From positions 1 to 64,000 of the forward strand of contig NZ_CAKZJO010000082.1 in NCBI RefSeq assembly GCF_936943645.1: a stretch of DNA of 64,000 bases. The letters run 5' to 3'. The notes under the pieces were generated by a model. It had not been told where the DNA came from and ran no database searches. It saw nothing but the letters and a program-made list of their open reading frames with translations. Positions 17,193 through 25,492 of the stretch are shown in pieces. The position numbers and the translations under genes were made by a program. This stretch comes from an uncultured Bradyrhizobium sp. (lineage in GTDB: Bacteria; Pseudomonadota; Alphaproteobacteria; Rhizobiales; Xanthobacteraceae). Numbering within the stretch: the first letter of the stretch is position 1; every line of letters starts with the position of its first letter.

Positions 17193-17999
17193 CTATTTGT
17201 GCAGCTGGGTGAGACCGGTCGGCGGACCGTCGACGGCGGTCCAGCCGCCATCGACGAACATCGTGCTGCCGCTGACATAGCTCGCGGCATCCGAGGCGAG
17301 ATAGGCAACGGCGGTCGCGACCTCGTCGGCGCTGCTCCAGCGGTTGAACACGGTATGGCCGGCGTAGAGATTGTAGATGTCGGGCCGCTGCTTGAACGGA
17401 CCGGTGAGCGCGGTCTCCGCGATGCTCGGCGCGATCGCATTGACGCGCACGCCAGCATGGCCGACCTCGGAGGCAAAGCCCTTTACCAAGAGGCCGATCG
17501 CCGCCTTGGTCGAGCCATAGACGCCAAGGCCCGGCTCGATCGTCACCGCGCGCACCGAGGAGCAGGCGATGATGCTGCCGCCCTTCTGCGCGACCATGAT
17601 GCGGCCGAAGGCCTGGAAGAACCAGACGGTGCCCTTGACGTTGAGGTTGAGGACGCGGTCGAGATCCTCCTCGGTGTAATCGAGAATGGTCTTGCGGATG
17701 TTGAGCCCGGGCGTCGTCACGGCGATGTCGAGCCGCGGAAATTTCTGCATCACGGCCTTGGCCAAGGCGTTGACGTCCGCAGCGCTCGCGGCATCGCAAG
17801 CGGCTGCTTCCGCCCAGCCGCCCTTGTCACGGATGCCGGCAGCGGTCGCCTCCGCCGCATCAAGCGCGCGATCGGCGCAAACGACGCGGGCGCCGAGCCC
17901 GGCCAGCGCCTCGGCCGACGATTTGCCGATCCCTGAGGCGGCGCCGAGCACCACGGCGGTCTTGCCGGTGAGATCGAAGAGCTTGCGATAGTCCGTCAC
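17193..17999 (-). CDS. Short-chain dehydrogenase/reductase
   Basis: A 268-residue classical SDR. The cofactor loop is VVLGAASGIGKSSAEALAG; the acidic residue in VVCADRA suggests NAD preference. The active site has CSSVRAV for the serine and YGSTKAAIG for tyrosine and lysine. The usual NNAG motif reads TTPGLN. The GTG start at 17999 has AGGAGA seven bases upstream. It lies 22 bases past the TRAP large subunit gene and forms the last gene of that operon, so it probably oxidises or reduces the compound that the TRAP system imports. Confidence 0.88.
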   Translation of the reverse strand: MTDYRKLFDLTGKTAVVLGAASGIGKSSAEALAGLGARVVCADRALDAAEATAAGIRDKGGWAEAAACDAASAADVNALAKAVMQKFPRLDIAVTTPGLNIRKTILDYTEEDLDRVLNLNVKGTVWFFQAFGRIMVAQKGGSIIACSSVRAVTIEPGLGVYGSTKAAIGLLVKGFASEVGHAGVRVNAIAPSIAETALTGPFKQRPDIYNLYAGHTVFNRWSSADEVATAVAYLASDAASYVSGSTMFVDGGWTAVDGPPTGLTQLHK

Positions 18000-18021
18000 T
18001 GAATGGTCTCCTGCGTTGCTG

Positions 18022-19314
18022 CTAGCCCTTGTAGCCCATCAGCAGGCGGGGCAGCCACAGCGAGAACGCAGGCACGTAGGTCACGAACATCAGAGCTGCG
18101 ATCAAGGCAGCATAGAACGGCAGGATGGTGCGCATCACCGCGCCCACCGAAATGCCGCCGATGGCGCAGCCGACGAACTGCGTGGTTCCGACCGGTGGGG
18201 TGTTCAGTCCCAGCGCGCAGTTGATCAGCATCAGCATGCCGAACTGCACCGGGTCCATGCCCGCCTTCATCGCGATCGGCAGGAAGATCGGGGTGCAGAT
18301 CAGAATGGTCGCCGCCATGTCCATGAAGGTGCCGAGCACGAACAGGATGATGTTGATGAGCAGGAAGATGATCCAGGGCTGCGAGGACACCTTGCTCATG
18401 AGCTCACCGGCGAAGTCGGCGACTTCGTAGAGACCCATCAGATATTGGAACATGGTGGAGACGCCGATCAGGAGCAGCACCACGCCCGTCGTCTTCACCG
18501 CCTTGGCGGCTGCGCGCAGAAAGTTCCGCAGGGTCATGGTGCGGTAGATGAAGAACGTCAGCAGGATCGTGTAGGTGACGGCGACGGCCGCGGATTCCGT
18601 TGCCGTGAAGACGCCGGACAGGATGCCGGCGAGGATGATGCCGACGATCAAGAGGCCCGGCAGCGCCGCCGCGAACGAGCGGACAACCTCGGCCCAGCCC
18701 GGGAATTTTCCGGCGGGATAGCCGCGCTTCACCGCCACCGCGTAGGCGGCGACCAGCATGCACACCATCAGCACGGCCGCCGGCAGCAGGCCAGCCGCGA
18801 TCAGGGCGCCGATCGACACCTTGCCGCCGGCGGCGAGCGCATAGATGATCATGTTGTGGCTGGTCGGCATCAAGGCTCCGACCAGCGAGGCGTGCGTGGT
18901 GACGTTGACGGCGTAGTCGGTGTCGAAGCCTTCCTTTTTCATCATCGGGATCATCACCGCGCCCATCGCCGACACGTCGGCCACGGGCGAGCCGGAGACG
19001 CCGCCGAACAGGGTGCAGGCGACCACGTTCGACATGCCGAGCCCGCCGCGAATGTGCCCGACCAGATTCTTGGCCAGCTGCACGATCTTGTCGGCGACGC
19101 CGCCATGCAGCATCAGCTCGCCGCTGAAAACGAAGAACGGAATGGCGAGGAAGGAGAAGATGTTCATCCCCGACATCATCTGCTGGAAGATGACGGCGAC
19201 CGGCAGGCCTTCGTAAAGGATGGTGCAGATGGCCGAGAGGCCGATCGCGAAGGCGACGGGGACGCCGAGGATCAGGAAGCCGAAGAACGTCGCGCCGAGG
19301 ATGATCAGTTCCAT
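18022..19314 (-). CDS. dctM: TRAP transporter large permease, DctM type
   Basis: A 430-residue very hydrophobic protein with about 12 membrane helices. It opens with ELIILGATFFGFLILGVPVAFA and contains GGVSGSPVADVSAMGAVMIP and GALMPTSHNMIIYALAAGG, both standard in DctM subunits, which form the sodium-driven transport channel. Its start overlaps the DctQ gene by ten bases. The substrate is set by the DctP protein encoded at the head of the operon. Confidence 0.93.
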   Translation of the reverse strand: MELIILGATFFGFLILGVPVAFAIGLSAICTILYEGLPVAVIFQQMMSGMNIFSFLAIPFFVFSGELMLHGGVADKIVQLAKNLVGHIRGGLGMSNVVACTLFGGVSGSPVADVSAMGAVMIPMMKKEGFDTDYAVNVTTHASLVGALMPTSHNMIIYALAAGGKVSIGALIAAGLLPAAVLMVCMLVAAYAVAVKRGYPAGKFPGWAEVVRSFAAALPGLLIVGIILAGILSGVFTATESAAVAVTYTILLTFFIYRTMTLRNFLRAAAKAVKTTGVVLLLIGVSTMFQYLMGLYEVADFAGELMSKVSSQPWIIFLLINIILFVLGTFMDMAATILICTPIFLPIAMKAGMDPVQFGMLMLINCALGLNTPPVGTTQFVGCAIGGISVGAVMRTILPFYAALIAALMFVTYVPAFSLWLPRLLMGYKG

Positions 19315-19853
19315 GAGGGGACGACCTCTTCGCCGCGCAGGAGAGCAATGATGTGCTCGATGGAAAAGGAGACGATCAGGAGGCCGGAGGCGATCAGCGG
19401 CACGTAGCGGATGACCTCGGGCAGGCCGAGATTGGGGATCTTCACGGTGCCGACCGAAGCGCCGAGGATCCAGCCGTTATAGGCCATGGCGACGCCGAAG
19501 ATGGCGACCAGAACGTGGATCACGATCTCGATCTTCTCGCGCGCCCGGTCGGGAAGCATCACCAGGAGACTGTCCATGCCGATGTGCCCGGCATCGCGCA
19601 CGCCGACGGCGGCGCCGATCAGCGTGACATAGAGGATCAGGACCAGCGCGAGGTTCTCCGTCCAGGTCGGACTGGAATTGAGCACGTAGCGTCCGAACAC
19701 CTGATAGAAGACGATGGCGACGATGACGAGCAGTCCGGCTACGGACAGATACATGCCGAGGCGCGCAATCGGTGCATTGATCCGCGACAGCAAGACGGAG
19801 GACGGGCGGCTGACCGCGTCGTGCTCGTGATCCGCGACGTGTGGGTCCGTCAT
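19305..19853 (-). CDS. dctQ: TRAP transporter small permease, DctQ type
   Basis: A 182-residue protein with four membrane helices (first at about residues 30-52). It contains WTENLALVLILYVTLIGAAVG and GHIGMDSL, the typical DctQ core. ATG 19853 is preferred over GTG 19886 because of a GGGGAG site nine bases upstream. DctQ stabilises the large permease at the membrane. It lies between the DctP and DctM genes with a ten-base overlap with DctM. Confidence 0.9.
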   Translation of the reverse strand: MTDPHVADHEHDAVSRPSSVLLSRINAPIARLGMYLSVAGLLVIVAIVFYQVFGRYVLNSSPTWTENLALVLILYVTLIGAAVGVRDAGHIGMDSLLVMLPDRAREKIEIVIHVLVAIFGVAMAYNGWILGASVGTVKIPNLGLPEVIRYVPLIASGLLIVSFSIEHIIALLRGEEVVPSWN

Positions 19854-19919
19854 CCCGCGTCTCCCCTCGCGAGGGTCCGATGTCACCCTGCGGCGACGCC
19901 GGACCCTGTCTGCCCTGTT

Positions 19920-20891
19920 TTACTTCGTGTCCTGGATGCGCTTGACGAGGCCCTTCAGCTTCTCGTCACCGGCGAACTTGTCGTACACCGGCTTCATCGC
20001 GTCGACGAACTCCTGCTTGTTGGCCACCGTCACGACCTGCACGCCCGCCCCCTCGACGGTCTTGCGGGAGGCCTGCTCGCGCTCGTCCCAGAGCTTGCGC
20101 ATGACCGGCACCGACTCCTTGGCCGCCTTGCGGACCATGGCCTGGTCCTCCTTGCTCAGCGTGTCCCAGACCTTCTTGGACATCACGAGGACTTCGGGCG
20201 CGAGGGAATGCTCAGTGACGTTGTAGAACTTGGCGGCCTCGAAATGGCGGGAAGATTCGTAAGATGGCCAGTTGTTCTCGGCCGCATCGACCAGACCGGT
20301 CTTGAGCGCGGTATAGACCTCGCCATAGGGCATCGGCGTCGGGTTGGCACCGAGGCTCTGGATCATGCCGACCCACAGATCGGACTGCTGAACACGGATC
20401 TTCAGGCCCTTGAGATCGGCGAGCGACTTGACGGGCGCCTTGACGGTGTAGATGGAGCGCGCGCCGCTGTCGTAATAGGCAAGGCCAATCAAGCCCGCGG
20501 GCTCCATGGCCGCCAGGATCTCGTCGCCGATCGGGCCGTCGAGCACGGTGCGCATGTGCTGGGTGTCGCGGAACACGAACGGCAGGCAGAGGGCGATGGT
20601 TTCCGGCACGAAATTGTTGAGGGGCGATGCGTTGATCCGCATCATGTCGAGCGCGCCGATCTTGAGCTGTTCGATGGTGTCCTTCTCCGAGCCCAGGGCT
20701 CCGTTCGGGAACACCTTGACGCCGAGCTTGCCGCCGCTCGCGGCGGCGAGCTGCTTGCCCATGAACTTGACGGCCTCGACGGTCGGATAATCGGCGGGAT
20801 GGACGTCGGCGGAGCGGAAGTCGCGCGCGGTCGCCAGGGGCGCCGTGAATGCCAGCGCAACGGCTGCGACGATACCGGTCAATGTCTTCAT
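19920..20891 (-). CDS. dctP: TRAP transporter periplasmic binding protein, DctP type
   Basis: A 323-residue protein with a signal peptide ending at about residue 23 (TAPLATA-RDF). Family signatures are HPADYPTVEAVKFMGKQLAAAS, the arginine in IRVQQS that clamps the substrate carboxylate, and GLVDAAENNWPSYE. ATG 20891 follows AGGAGG with good spacing; the longer frame adds only non-homologous residues. It heads the dctPQM-SDR operon. The divergent cyclase-family hydrolase across the 27-base palindrome may act on the same compound. A carboxylate ligand is expected from the family; its identity is unknown. Confidence 0.92.
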   Translation of the reverse strand: MKTLTGIVAAVALAFTAPLATARDFRSADVHPADYPTVEAVKFMGKQLAAASGGKLGVKVFPNGALGSEKDTIEQLKIGALDMMRINASPLNNFVPETIALCLPFVFRDTQHMRTVLDGPIGDEILAAMEPAGLIGLAYYDSGARSIYTVKAPVKSLADLKGLKIRVQQSDLWVGMIQSLGANPTPMPYGEVYTALKTGLVDAAENNWPSYESSRHFEAAKFYNVTEHSLAPEVLVMSKKVWDTLSKEDQAMVRKAAKESVPVMRKLWDEREQASRKTVEGAGVQVVTVANKQEFVDAMKPVYDKFAGDEKLKGLVKRIQDTK

Positions 20892-21031
20892 CTGGGCTTT
20901 CCTCCTGGGTTGATTATGTCGTTGTCGGCAGGCTGCGGGCCGCCTTGGGTCGCTCCACTCCAAGCGTGAAGTCAAGCGCCAGTATCGTCCCTAGGGCGCG
21001 CGGCATTCCCTGTCCAAGCCAAATCCGGCAT

Positions 21032-21058
21032 TGATCGATGCAACAGTTGCATCGATCA
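21032..21058. promoter_or_regulatory. Perfect 27-base palindrome, probable operator between divergent genes
   Basis: Two 13-base arms, TGATCGATGCAAC and GTTGCATCGATCA, flank a single A at 21045. It lies in the 293-base region between the TRAP operon and the cyclase gene. Such length and perfection suggest a high-affinity site for a dimeric regulator controlling both directions. No regulator of a matching type is adjacent, so the protein that binds is unknown. Confidence 0.65.
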
Positions 21059-21184
21059 GTCTGGCTCAATTCGCCTCGTTGTGGAAGCGGCAGAACGGCT
21101 TGCTTCGCCGGCACGTGACTTGACGCGACTGACGGAGGCCCTCCAAGATGGACGGAAACAGCGGACCCTCTCCAAGGAATGCCC

Positions 21185-21961
21185 ATGCAGCGGAAGCTGA
21201 TCGATATCTCGGTGCCGCTCAGAAACGACGTGACGGCCGATCCGCCCGGCAACCATCCAACCATCCAGTACATCGATCACCAGCAGGGCCTGCCCCGCAT
21301 GCTGCAGTTCTTCGAGGGGCTCAAGGCGCAGGATCTGCCGGACGGACAAGGCTGGGCGGTCGAGCAGGTCTCGCTGTCGACCCATAACGGCACGCATCTC
21401 GACGCGCCCTGGCACTTTCATCCGACCATGAATCGCGGCGAACGGTCATGGACGATCGACGAGGTCCCGCTGGAATGGTGCTTTCAACCCGGCGTGAAGC
21501 TCGACTTCCGGCACCTGCCCGACGGCCATGTGGCGAGCGCCGAAGATGTCGAGAGGGAGCTGCAGCGCATCGGACACACGCTGTCGCCGCTGGAGATCGT
21601 CGTCGTCAACACCAGCGCCGGCGCTAAATTCGGCAAGGCCGAATACGTCAATTCCGGCTGCGGCATGGGTTACGAGGCCACCATGTATCTGCTCGAACGC
21701 GGCGTGCGGCTGACCGGAACCGACGGCTGGAGCTGGGACGCGCCGTTCGTCTACACCGCGAAGAAATATGCCGAGACCAAAGACGCCGGCTTGATCTGGG
21801 AAGGCCACAAGGCGGGACGGCACATCGGCTATTGCCATCTCGAGAAGCTGCACAACCTCGACCAATTGCCATCGACCGGGTTCACCGTCTCGTGCTTTCC
21901 GGTGAAGATCGAACGCGCCTCGGCGGGCTGGACTCGCGCCGTCGCCATCATCGACAATTAG
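21185..21961 (+). CDS. Cyclase family protein (metal-dependent hydrolase, kynurenine formamidase-like)
   Basis: About 258 residues. The family signature HNGTHLDAPWHF gives the histidine and aspartate metal ligands shared by bacterial kynurenine formamidase, isatin hydrolase and related cyclases. GTDGWSWD and HKAGRHIGYCHLEKLHNL are further conserved segments. There is no signal peptide. Two ATGs are possible; the second (21185) has AAGGA six bases upstream, whereas the first (21179) touches it. The protein probably hydrolyses an amide or cyclic ester in the cytoplasm. It is divergent from the TRAP operon and likely linked to it in function. Confidence 0.82.
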   Translation: MQRKLIDISVPLRNDVTADPPGNHPTIQYIDHQQGLPRMLQFFEGLKAQDLPDGQGWAVEQVSLSTHNGTHLDAPWHFHPTMNRGERSWTIDEVPLEWCFQPGVKLDFRHLPDGHVASAEDVERELQRIGHTLSPLEIVVVNTSAGAKFGKAEYVNSGCGMGYEATMYLLERGVRLTGTDGWSWDAPFVYTAKKYAETKDAGLIWEGHKAGRHIGYCHLEKLHNLDQLPSTGFTVSCFPVKIERASAGWTRAVAIIDN

Positions 21962-21971
21962 GCAGGCGGCG

Positions 21972-22700
21972 TCACTCGCCGTCGAGGCCGCTCTCGGCGA
22001 GCTCACGCAGCGCATCGGTGTCGAGCACGACGATGGCACCGTGCTCGAGGCGGACCCAGTTGCGGCCGGCCCAGGCGCGCAGTTGCTTGTTGATGCTCTC
22101 GCGCGTCATCCCCACCATCTCGCTGATCTCCTGCTGCGTGATGGCAAGCGTGCCGCTGCCGGAATCGAGCTTTCGCTCCTCGGTGAGACCGAGCAGCGCG
22201 CTCGCCAGCCGTCCCGGCAGATTTTGGAGGATCACCTGCTCGACCTGCTGGCTGGTCCAGCGCAGACGCGCGCAGAGCAGCTCGATGAACTTCATCGCCA
22301 GCGCCGGCTGGCTCTTCACGAACGGAAGGAAGTCCCGGCGATCGATGATGTAGAGCTCGCAATTGGTGTTGGCGGTCGCGTCAGCCGATCTCGGCGCGCC
22401 GTCGAGCACCGCGATCTCGCCGAAGATTTCTCCGGGACCGATCAGATTGAGAATAGCGTTCCGCCCATCCGGGGAGGAGGAGGAGATCTTCACCGTCCCC
22501 GAGATCACCGCGAACAGATTGTTGCCGGGATCGCCCTTGGCGGCGATCGTCGCACCGCGCCTCACGGTGGTGTGCTTGGCGTAGCGGCAGAGCTGATCGA
22601 GCGCTTCCGGCTCCAGATCCGCGAAGATCGGGTGCTTGCGCAGGACCGATAGTTTGTTGCCCGCCGACTGTCGGGGGTCGCCGGTCTTGTCCTGAGGCAC
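21972..22700 (-). CDS. Crp/Fnr-family transcriptional regulator, Crp-like
   Basis: A 242-residue regulator. The cyclic-nucleotide-binding domain has GEIFGEIAVLDGAPRSADATA, which keeps the Glu and Arg-Ser of the CRP phosphate cassette, so cAMP or cGMP binding is plausible. The helix-turn-helix ITQQEISEMVGMTRESINKQLRAW lacks the Glu-x-x-Ser-Arg of FNR, so its DNA specificity should differ from the FNR-type regulator 0.5 kb away. No N-terminal Cys cluster exists. The start appears to be GTG 22700 with a weak ribosome-binding site. It converges on the cyclase gene. Confidence 0.88.
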   Translation of the reverse strand: MPQDKTGDPRQSAGNKLSVLRKHPIFADLEPEALDQLCRYAKHTTVRRGATIAAKGDPGNNLFAVISGTVKISSSSPDGRNAILNLIGPGEIFGEIAVLDGAPRSADATANTNCELYIIDRRDFLPFVKSQPALAMKFIELLCARLRWTSQQVEQVILQNLPGRLASALLGLTEERKLDSGSGTLAITQQEISEMVGMTRESINKQLRAWAGRNWVRLEHGAIVVLDTDALRELAESGLDGE

Positions 22701-22976
22701 GCCGCGGGGCTCCTAAGACTGCGAGGCACTGACGTTCCTGCGTAGTCAACGTTATCAGGCTTTTCAACCGGAAAGCACGCGCGTGTTTTGAGGCAAATGC
22801 CGCGAAAAAGCCGCGGTCGAGCCGAACCCGGCATCCGAAGGATGCTCGATGCATTTTGCTCGATGCAGAGTTGCAGGCGGCGCAAGCCGCAATTGTGCTC
22901 AGGCGCTGACGAACGGCCGAGTCGGCTGGGCGAGCGCCAGCCGCCGGCGTCCAGGCGGATTAGGAGTTCGGGAGCT

Positions 22977-23102
22977 TCAGCGCTTGGAATCCGGTCCAAG
23001 CCGGCCCGAGCTGGTTTGCCGGTCCGCGTAAGCCAAGGCAGCGGCAAATGCGACGAAGATCGCGACGACGACAACGGTTACCAGCAACGCGTCAGCAGGC
23101 AT
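22977..23102 (-). CDS. Small single-helix membrane protein under an FNR-type promoter
   Basis: A 41-residue product, MPADALLVTVVVVAIFVAFA..., with one membrane helix (about residues 5-27) and a short basic, polar C-terminus. GGGAGGGG directly precedes two ATGs (23105 and 23102); the second is used. Upstream stand a -10-like AATAAT at 23127-23132 and a perfect FNR box centred 41.5 bases before the predicted start point. I recall similar small hydrophobic proteins from related rhizobiales, but I cannot assign a function. The size is like accessory subunits of membrane complexes. The 276 bases downstream to the Crp gene hold nothing else recognisable. Confidence 0.65.
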   Translation of the reverse strand: MPADALLVTVVVVAIFVAFAAALAYADRQTSSGRLGPDSKR

Positions 23103-23154
23103 CATCCCCTCCCGATAATTTGGGGCATTATTTTGCCGCAGCCGACCGACGTCA

Positions 23155-23168
23155 TTGATCGAGATCAA
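23155..23168 (-). promoter_or_regulatory. FNR/FixK box 1, perfect consensus
   Basis: TTGATCGAGATCAA matches the FNR consensus TTGAT-N4-ATCAA exactly. Centre 23161.5; predicted start of transcription near 23120 towards the small membrane protein; -10-like AATAAT at 23127-23132. This is a textbook class II activator position (-41.5). Confidence 0.85.
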
Positions 23169-23195
23169 AAACGTCAGGGCGTCGCGAACGGACTG

Positions 23196-23909
23196 TCAGG
23201 CTGCGGCCAGTGCCTCGGCGCGCGCGGGGTCGAGCAGGCTGATGCCGCCGTGGATGATCTCGATCACGCCGTGACGCTCGAGCTTGGTGAAGGTGCGGCT
23301 GACGGTTTCGATGGTCAGGCCGAGATAGTCGGCGATGTCCTGACGGCTCATCGGAAGCGGAACCGTGTCGGACAACCCTTTGAGCGCGACCAGCCGTTCG
23401 CGCCAGCCAAGCAGAAAGGTCGCAACCTTCTCGTCGGCCGAACGACGGCCGAGCAGCACCATATGGTCGCGCGCCTGGCTCAACTCGCGAATGGCCAGCT
23501 CGTTGATCCGCTTGAGCAGCTGCGGCCGGTCTTCGATAAAGCGGCCGAACGGGGCTTTGGCGAACTGGCACACCGTCACGACGCCGATCGCATCGGCGGA
23601 AAAATTATGCCGGCCGGATATGTTCATCCCCAGGAAATCGCCGGGCAAGGCAAAACCAACGATCTGCCGGCGGCCGTCCGGCAGCAGCTTGTACAACCGC
23701 ATGACGCCTTCGAGAACGTTGTAGAACGAGGTCGTGATGTCCTCCTCGGAGAACACGGTCTCGCCTCCGTCAAAATGAACGCGGCGCCCGAGATGCTCGA
23801 ACTCCGTGAGCTCGGCCGCATTCAACGACGAACAAACCGCCGCACCGCGTACGGCACAATCGCGGCAAAAATGTCCGTTCGGCTCAATCATGACCACGGA
23901 AGGCTTCAT
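23196..23909 (-). CDS. FNR-type oxygen-responsive regulator (FnrN/AadR/FixK1-like)
   Basis: A 237-residue Crp/Fnr regulator with the cysteines needed for an oxygen-labile 4Fe-4S cluster: Cys15, Cys18, Cys26 (C-x2-C-x7-C) plus Cys114. The recognition helix LTIETVSRTFTKLERHGVI has the Glu-x-x-Ser-Arg that reads TTGAT half-sites. Together these place it with FnrN, AadR and FixK1 proteins, which activate genes when oxygen is low. ATG 23909 has GGAG upstream. Eight matching boxes lie in the next 14.5 kb and one lies in its own upstream region, so it (or FixK2, encoded elsewhere) probably controls this island. Confidence 0.9.
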   Translation of the reverse strand: MKPSVVMIEPNGHFCRDCAVRGAAVCSSLNAAELTEFEHLGRRVHFDGGETVFSEEDITTSFYNVLEGVMRLYKLLPDGRRQIVGFALPGDFLGMNISGRHNFSADAIGVVTVCQFAKAPFGRFIEDRPQLLKRINELAIRELSQARDHMVLLGRRSADEKVATFLLGWRERLVALKGLSDTVPLPMSRQDIADYLGLTIETVSRTFTKLERHGVIEIIHGGISLLDPARAEALAAA

Positions 23910-23992
23910 CCACCGCTCCCCGCGCCGGCTGCTCTTGGCCCCAGGCCGAGTCCACCGCGCGGGGGCATTTTACTGCACTGCGCCAAAGCCAA

Positions 23993-24006
23993 TTGACTCA
24001 AATCAA
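23993..24006. promoter_or_regulatory. FNR/FixK box 2, overlapped by another palindrome
   Basis: TTGACTCAAATCAA differs from the FNR consensus by one base. Centre 23999.5; TATTCT at 24028-24033 gives a start near 24040 for the cytochrome gene. A separate perfect palindrome, ACTCAAAT-CAA-ATTTGAGT (23996-24014), overlaps it, so a second protein may compete. The box may also act on the divergent FNR gene. Confidence 0.75.
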
Positions 24007-24061
24007 ATTTGAGTGGCATCCCCGTCTTATTCTGCTCTAGAGTTCGACGGGATCACATTCC

Positions 24062-24379
24062 ATGCTGCAAGGCGCCCTGCGTCACGGCCTGATTGGGCTG
24101 CTTCTGATGACACCTGCGCTGGCGGCCCCGACCGCAGAACAGCGCGGCAAGGCCTTTGCGAAGGCCAATTGCGCCCGCTGCCACGCGATCGATCGCGCCT
24201 CCCGCAGCCCGCTCAAGGGCGCGCCCCCGCTCCGGACCCTGCATCAGCGTTACCCGATCGAGACCCTCGGCGAGGCGCTGGCGGAGGGGATCTATACCGG
24301 TCACGCCGATATGCCGGCCTTCGAGCTCAGTCCGGACCAGATCCACGACCTTCTGTCCTACCTCAAGACGCTGGAATAG
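24062..24379 (+). CDS. Small periplasmic class I cytochrome c
   Basis: A 105-residue protein with a signal peptide (MLQGALRHGLIGLLLMTPALA) and one haem site CARCH at about residue 37. The methionine in HADMPAFEL is the likely sixth ligand, and the C-terminal helix LLSYLKTLE is typical. About 83 residues remain after cleavage, so it is a small soluble electron carrier. It stands divergent from the FNR-type regulator and behind an FNR box, so it is probably made under low oxygen. The haem genes or oxidase it serves are not in the window. Confidence 0.9.
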   Translation: MLQGALRHGLIGLLLMTPALAAPTAEQRGKAFAKANCARCHAIDRASRSPLKGAPPLRTLHQRYPIETLGEALAEGIYTGHADMPAFELSPDQIHDLLSYLKTLE

Positions 24380-24385
24380 ACGGCG

Positions 24386-25489
24386 TTACACCGCCTGGAC
24401 GGTCCAGCCGATCAGCTCCTTGGCGATGCGGGCAAAGGCCGCATCGAAGGCGGCGACCGCAGCGGCCGGCTCGACCTTGTCGAGCTTCTCGCTGGCCTCG
24501 ATCAGGCGCGAGGCAACCACCTTGCCGTTCTTGTCGACGATCCGTGCCGACAGCGCGATATCGACCCTCGCCTCGCCCTCCGTGGCGATCCGAAAGCTGC
24601 GGATATCGATCAGGAGCTGGTAGTCCGCCTGACCGAGATCGCTCGTGCGTAGCGGGGCGTGGGCGATGTCGTAATTCTCGAAGCTGTCAATCAGGCGCGC
24701 CTGGACCAGTTTCGGAATGCTATCGGCCCAGAGGAAGTCGGCAAAGCCCGGCCTGTCCCCGACTGGCGCGAACAGCATGCGCTGGGTCTGCAGCATGGCC
24801 ACCGCGCTCGGCTCGGGGATGGCCAGCGACGCCGAGAGCGTCTTGCCGGCCGGCCCGAGGTTCTGCGGCGTGCGCAGATCGTAGGTAATTTTCTGCGCAG
24901 GGGTGCCGCCGCCGGTCATTTTCTCCAGACCCGCCAGAATGCCGTCGATCTTGCCGGTGTTGCGCGCCAGCCCGTCGGAGAATGTCTTGAAATTCGCAAT
25001 GGTGTCCTTCAGCGGGCCGGAATTGTCCTGAAGCACCGTGTCGACCCGCCGCAGCGCATCGCGCGCGGCCTGCGTCATGCTCTGGCCGGCGCCGGCATCC
25101 GCGATCAAGGTCAGGGGCTCGCTGGACTTGGCGAGGATCACGCCGCCCTCCAATGTCACCACCGGTACGCCGGTCAGGCCTTGGAATTCGAGACCGACTT
25201 TCGTGTCGGAACGGACCGGCGTGGCCGTCGCAACCGAGATCGTCGCATTGACGAAGCGCGGGTTGTCCGGCGCGAGCCCGAGCTGGGTCACCTCACCGAC
25301 GCGAATGCCGTTGAACAGCACACCGGCGCCGACCAAAAGGCCCGGGACCGGCCCCTGGAATTGCACCTGGTAGTTCGTGCGGGGCCCGATGCCGCCGGTG
25401 TTGTTCAGCCAATAGACGAAGCCGAACACCGCGAGGATCGCGGCCAGCACGAAACTGCCGATCAGCACGTAAGGAGCGCGGGTTTCCAT
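24386..25489 (-). CDS. MlaD-domain protein fused to an ABC-type auxiliary (PqiC-like) domain
   Basis: A 367-residue protein. One N-terminal membrane helix (residues about 8-29) precedes an MCE/MlaD domain (NYQVQFQGPVPGLLVGAGVLFNGIRVGEV). From about residue 205 a second domain begins, LRTPQNLGPAGKTLSASLAI, whose AMLQTQRMLFAP and LIDSFENY pattern matches the ABC-type transport auxiliary family usually found as a separate lipoprotein (PqiC-like). Here it is fused to the MCE domain and anchored by the same helix. It is the last gene of a three-gene lipid transport operon with ATPase and permease, probably moving phospholipids between the membranes. Confidence 0.85.
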   Translation of the reverse strand: METRAPYVLIGSFVLAAILAVFGFVYWLNNTGGIGPRTNYQVQFQGPVPGLLVGAGVLFNGIRVGEVTQLGLAPDNPRFVNATISVATATPVRSDTKVGLEFQGLTGVPVVTLEGGVILAKSSEPLTLIADAGAGQSMTQAARDALRRVDTVLQDNSGPLKDTIANFKTFSDGLARNTGKIDGILAGLEKMTGGGTPAQKITYDLRTPQNLGPAGKTLSASLAIPEPSAVAMLQTQRMLFAPVGDRPGFADFLWADSIPKLVQARLIDSFENYDIAHAPLRTSDLGQADYQLLIDIRSFRIATEGEARVDIALSARIVDKNGKVVASRLIEASEKLDKVEPAAAVAAFDAAFARIAKELIGWTVQAV

Positions 25490-25492
25490 GTC

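Noticed and set aside
18016-20969. Long plus-strand frames opposite the TRAP operon
   Set aside because: They mirror membrane-protein codons (many Asp, His, Gln) and show no domain; the minus strand encodes clear DctM, DctQ and DctP.
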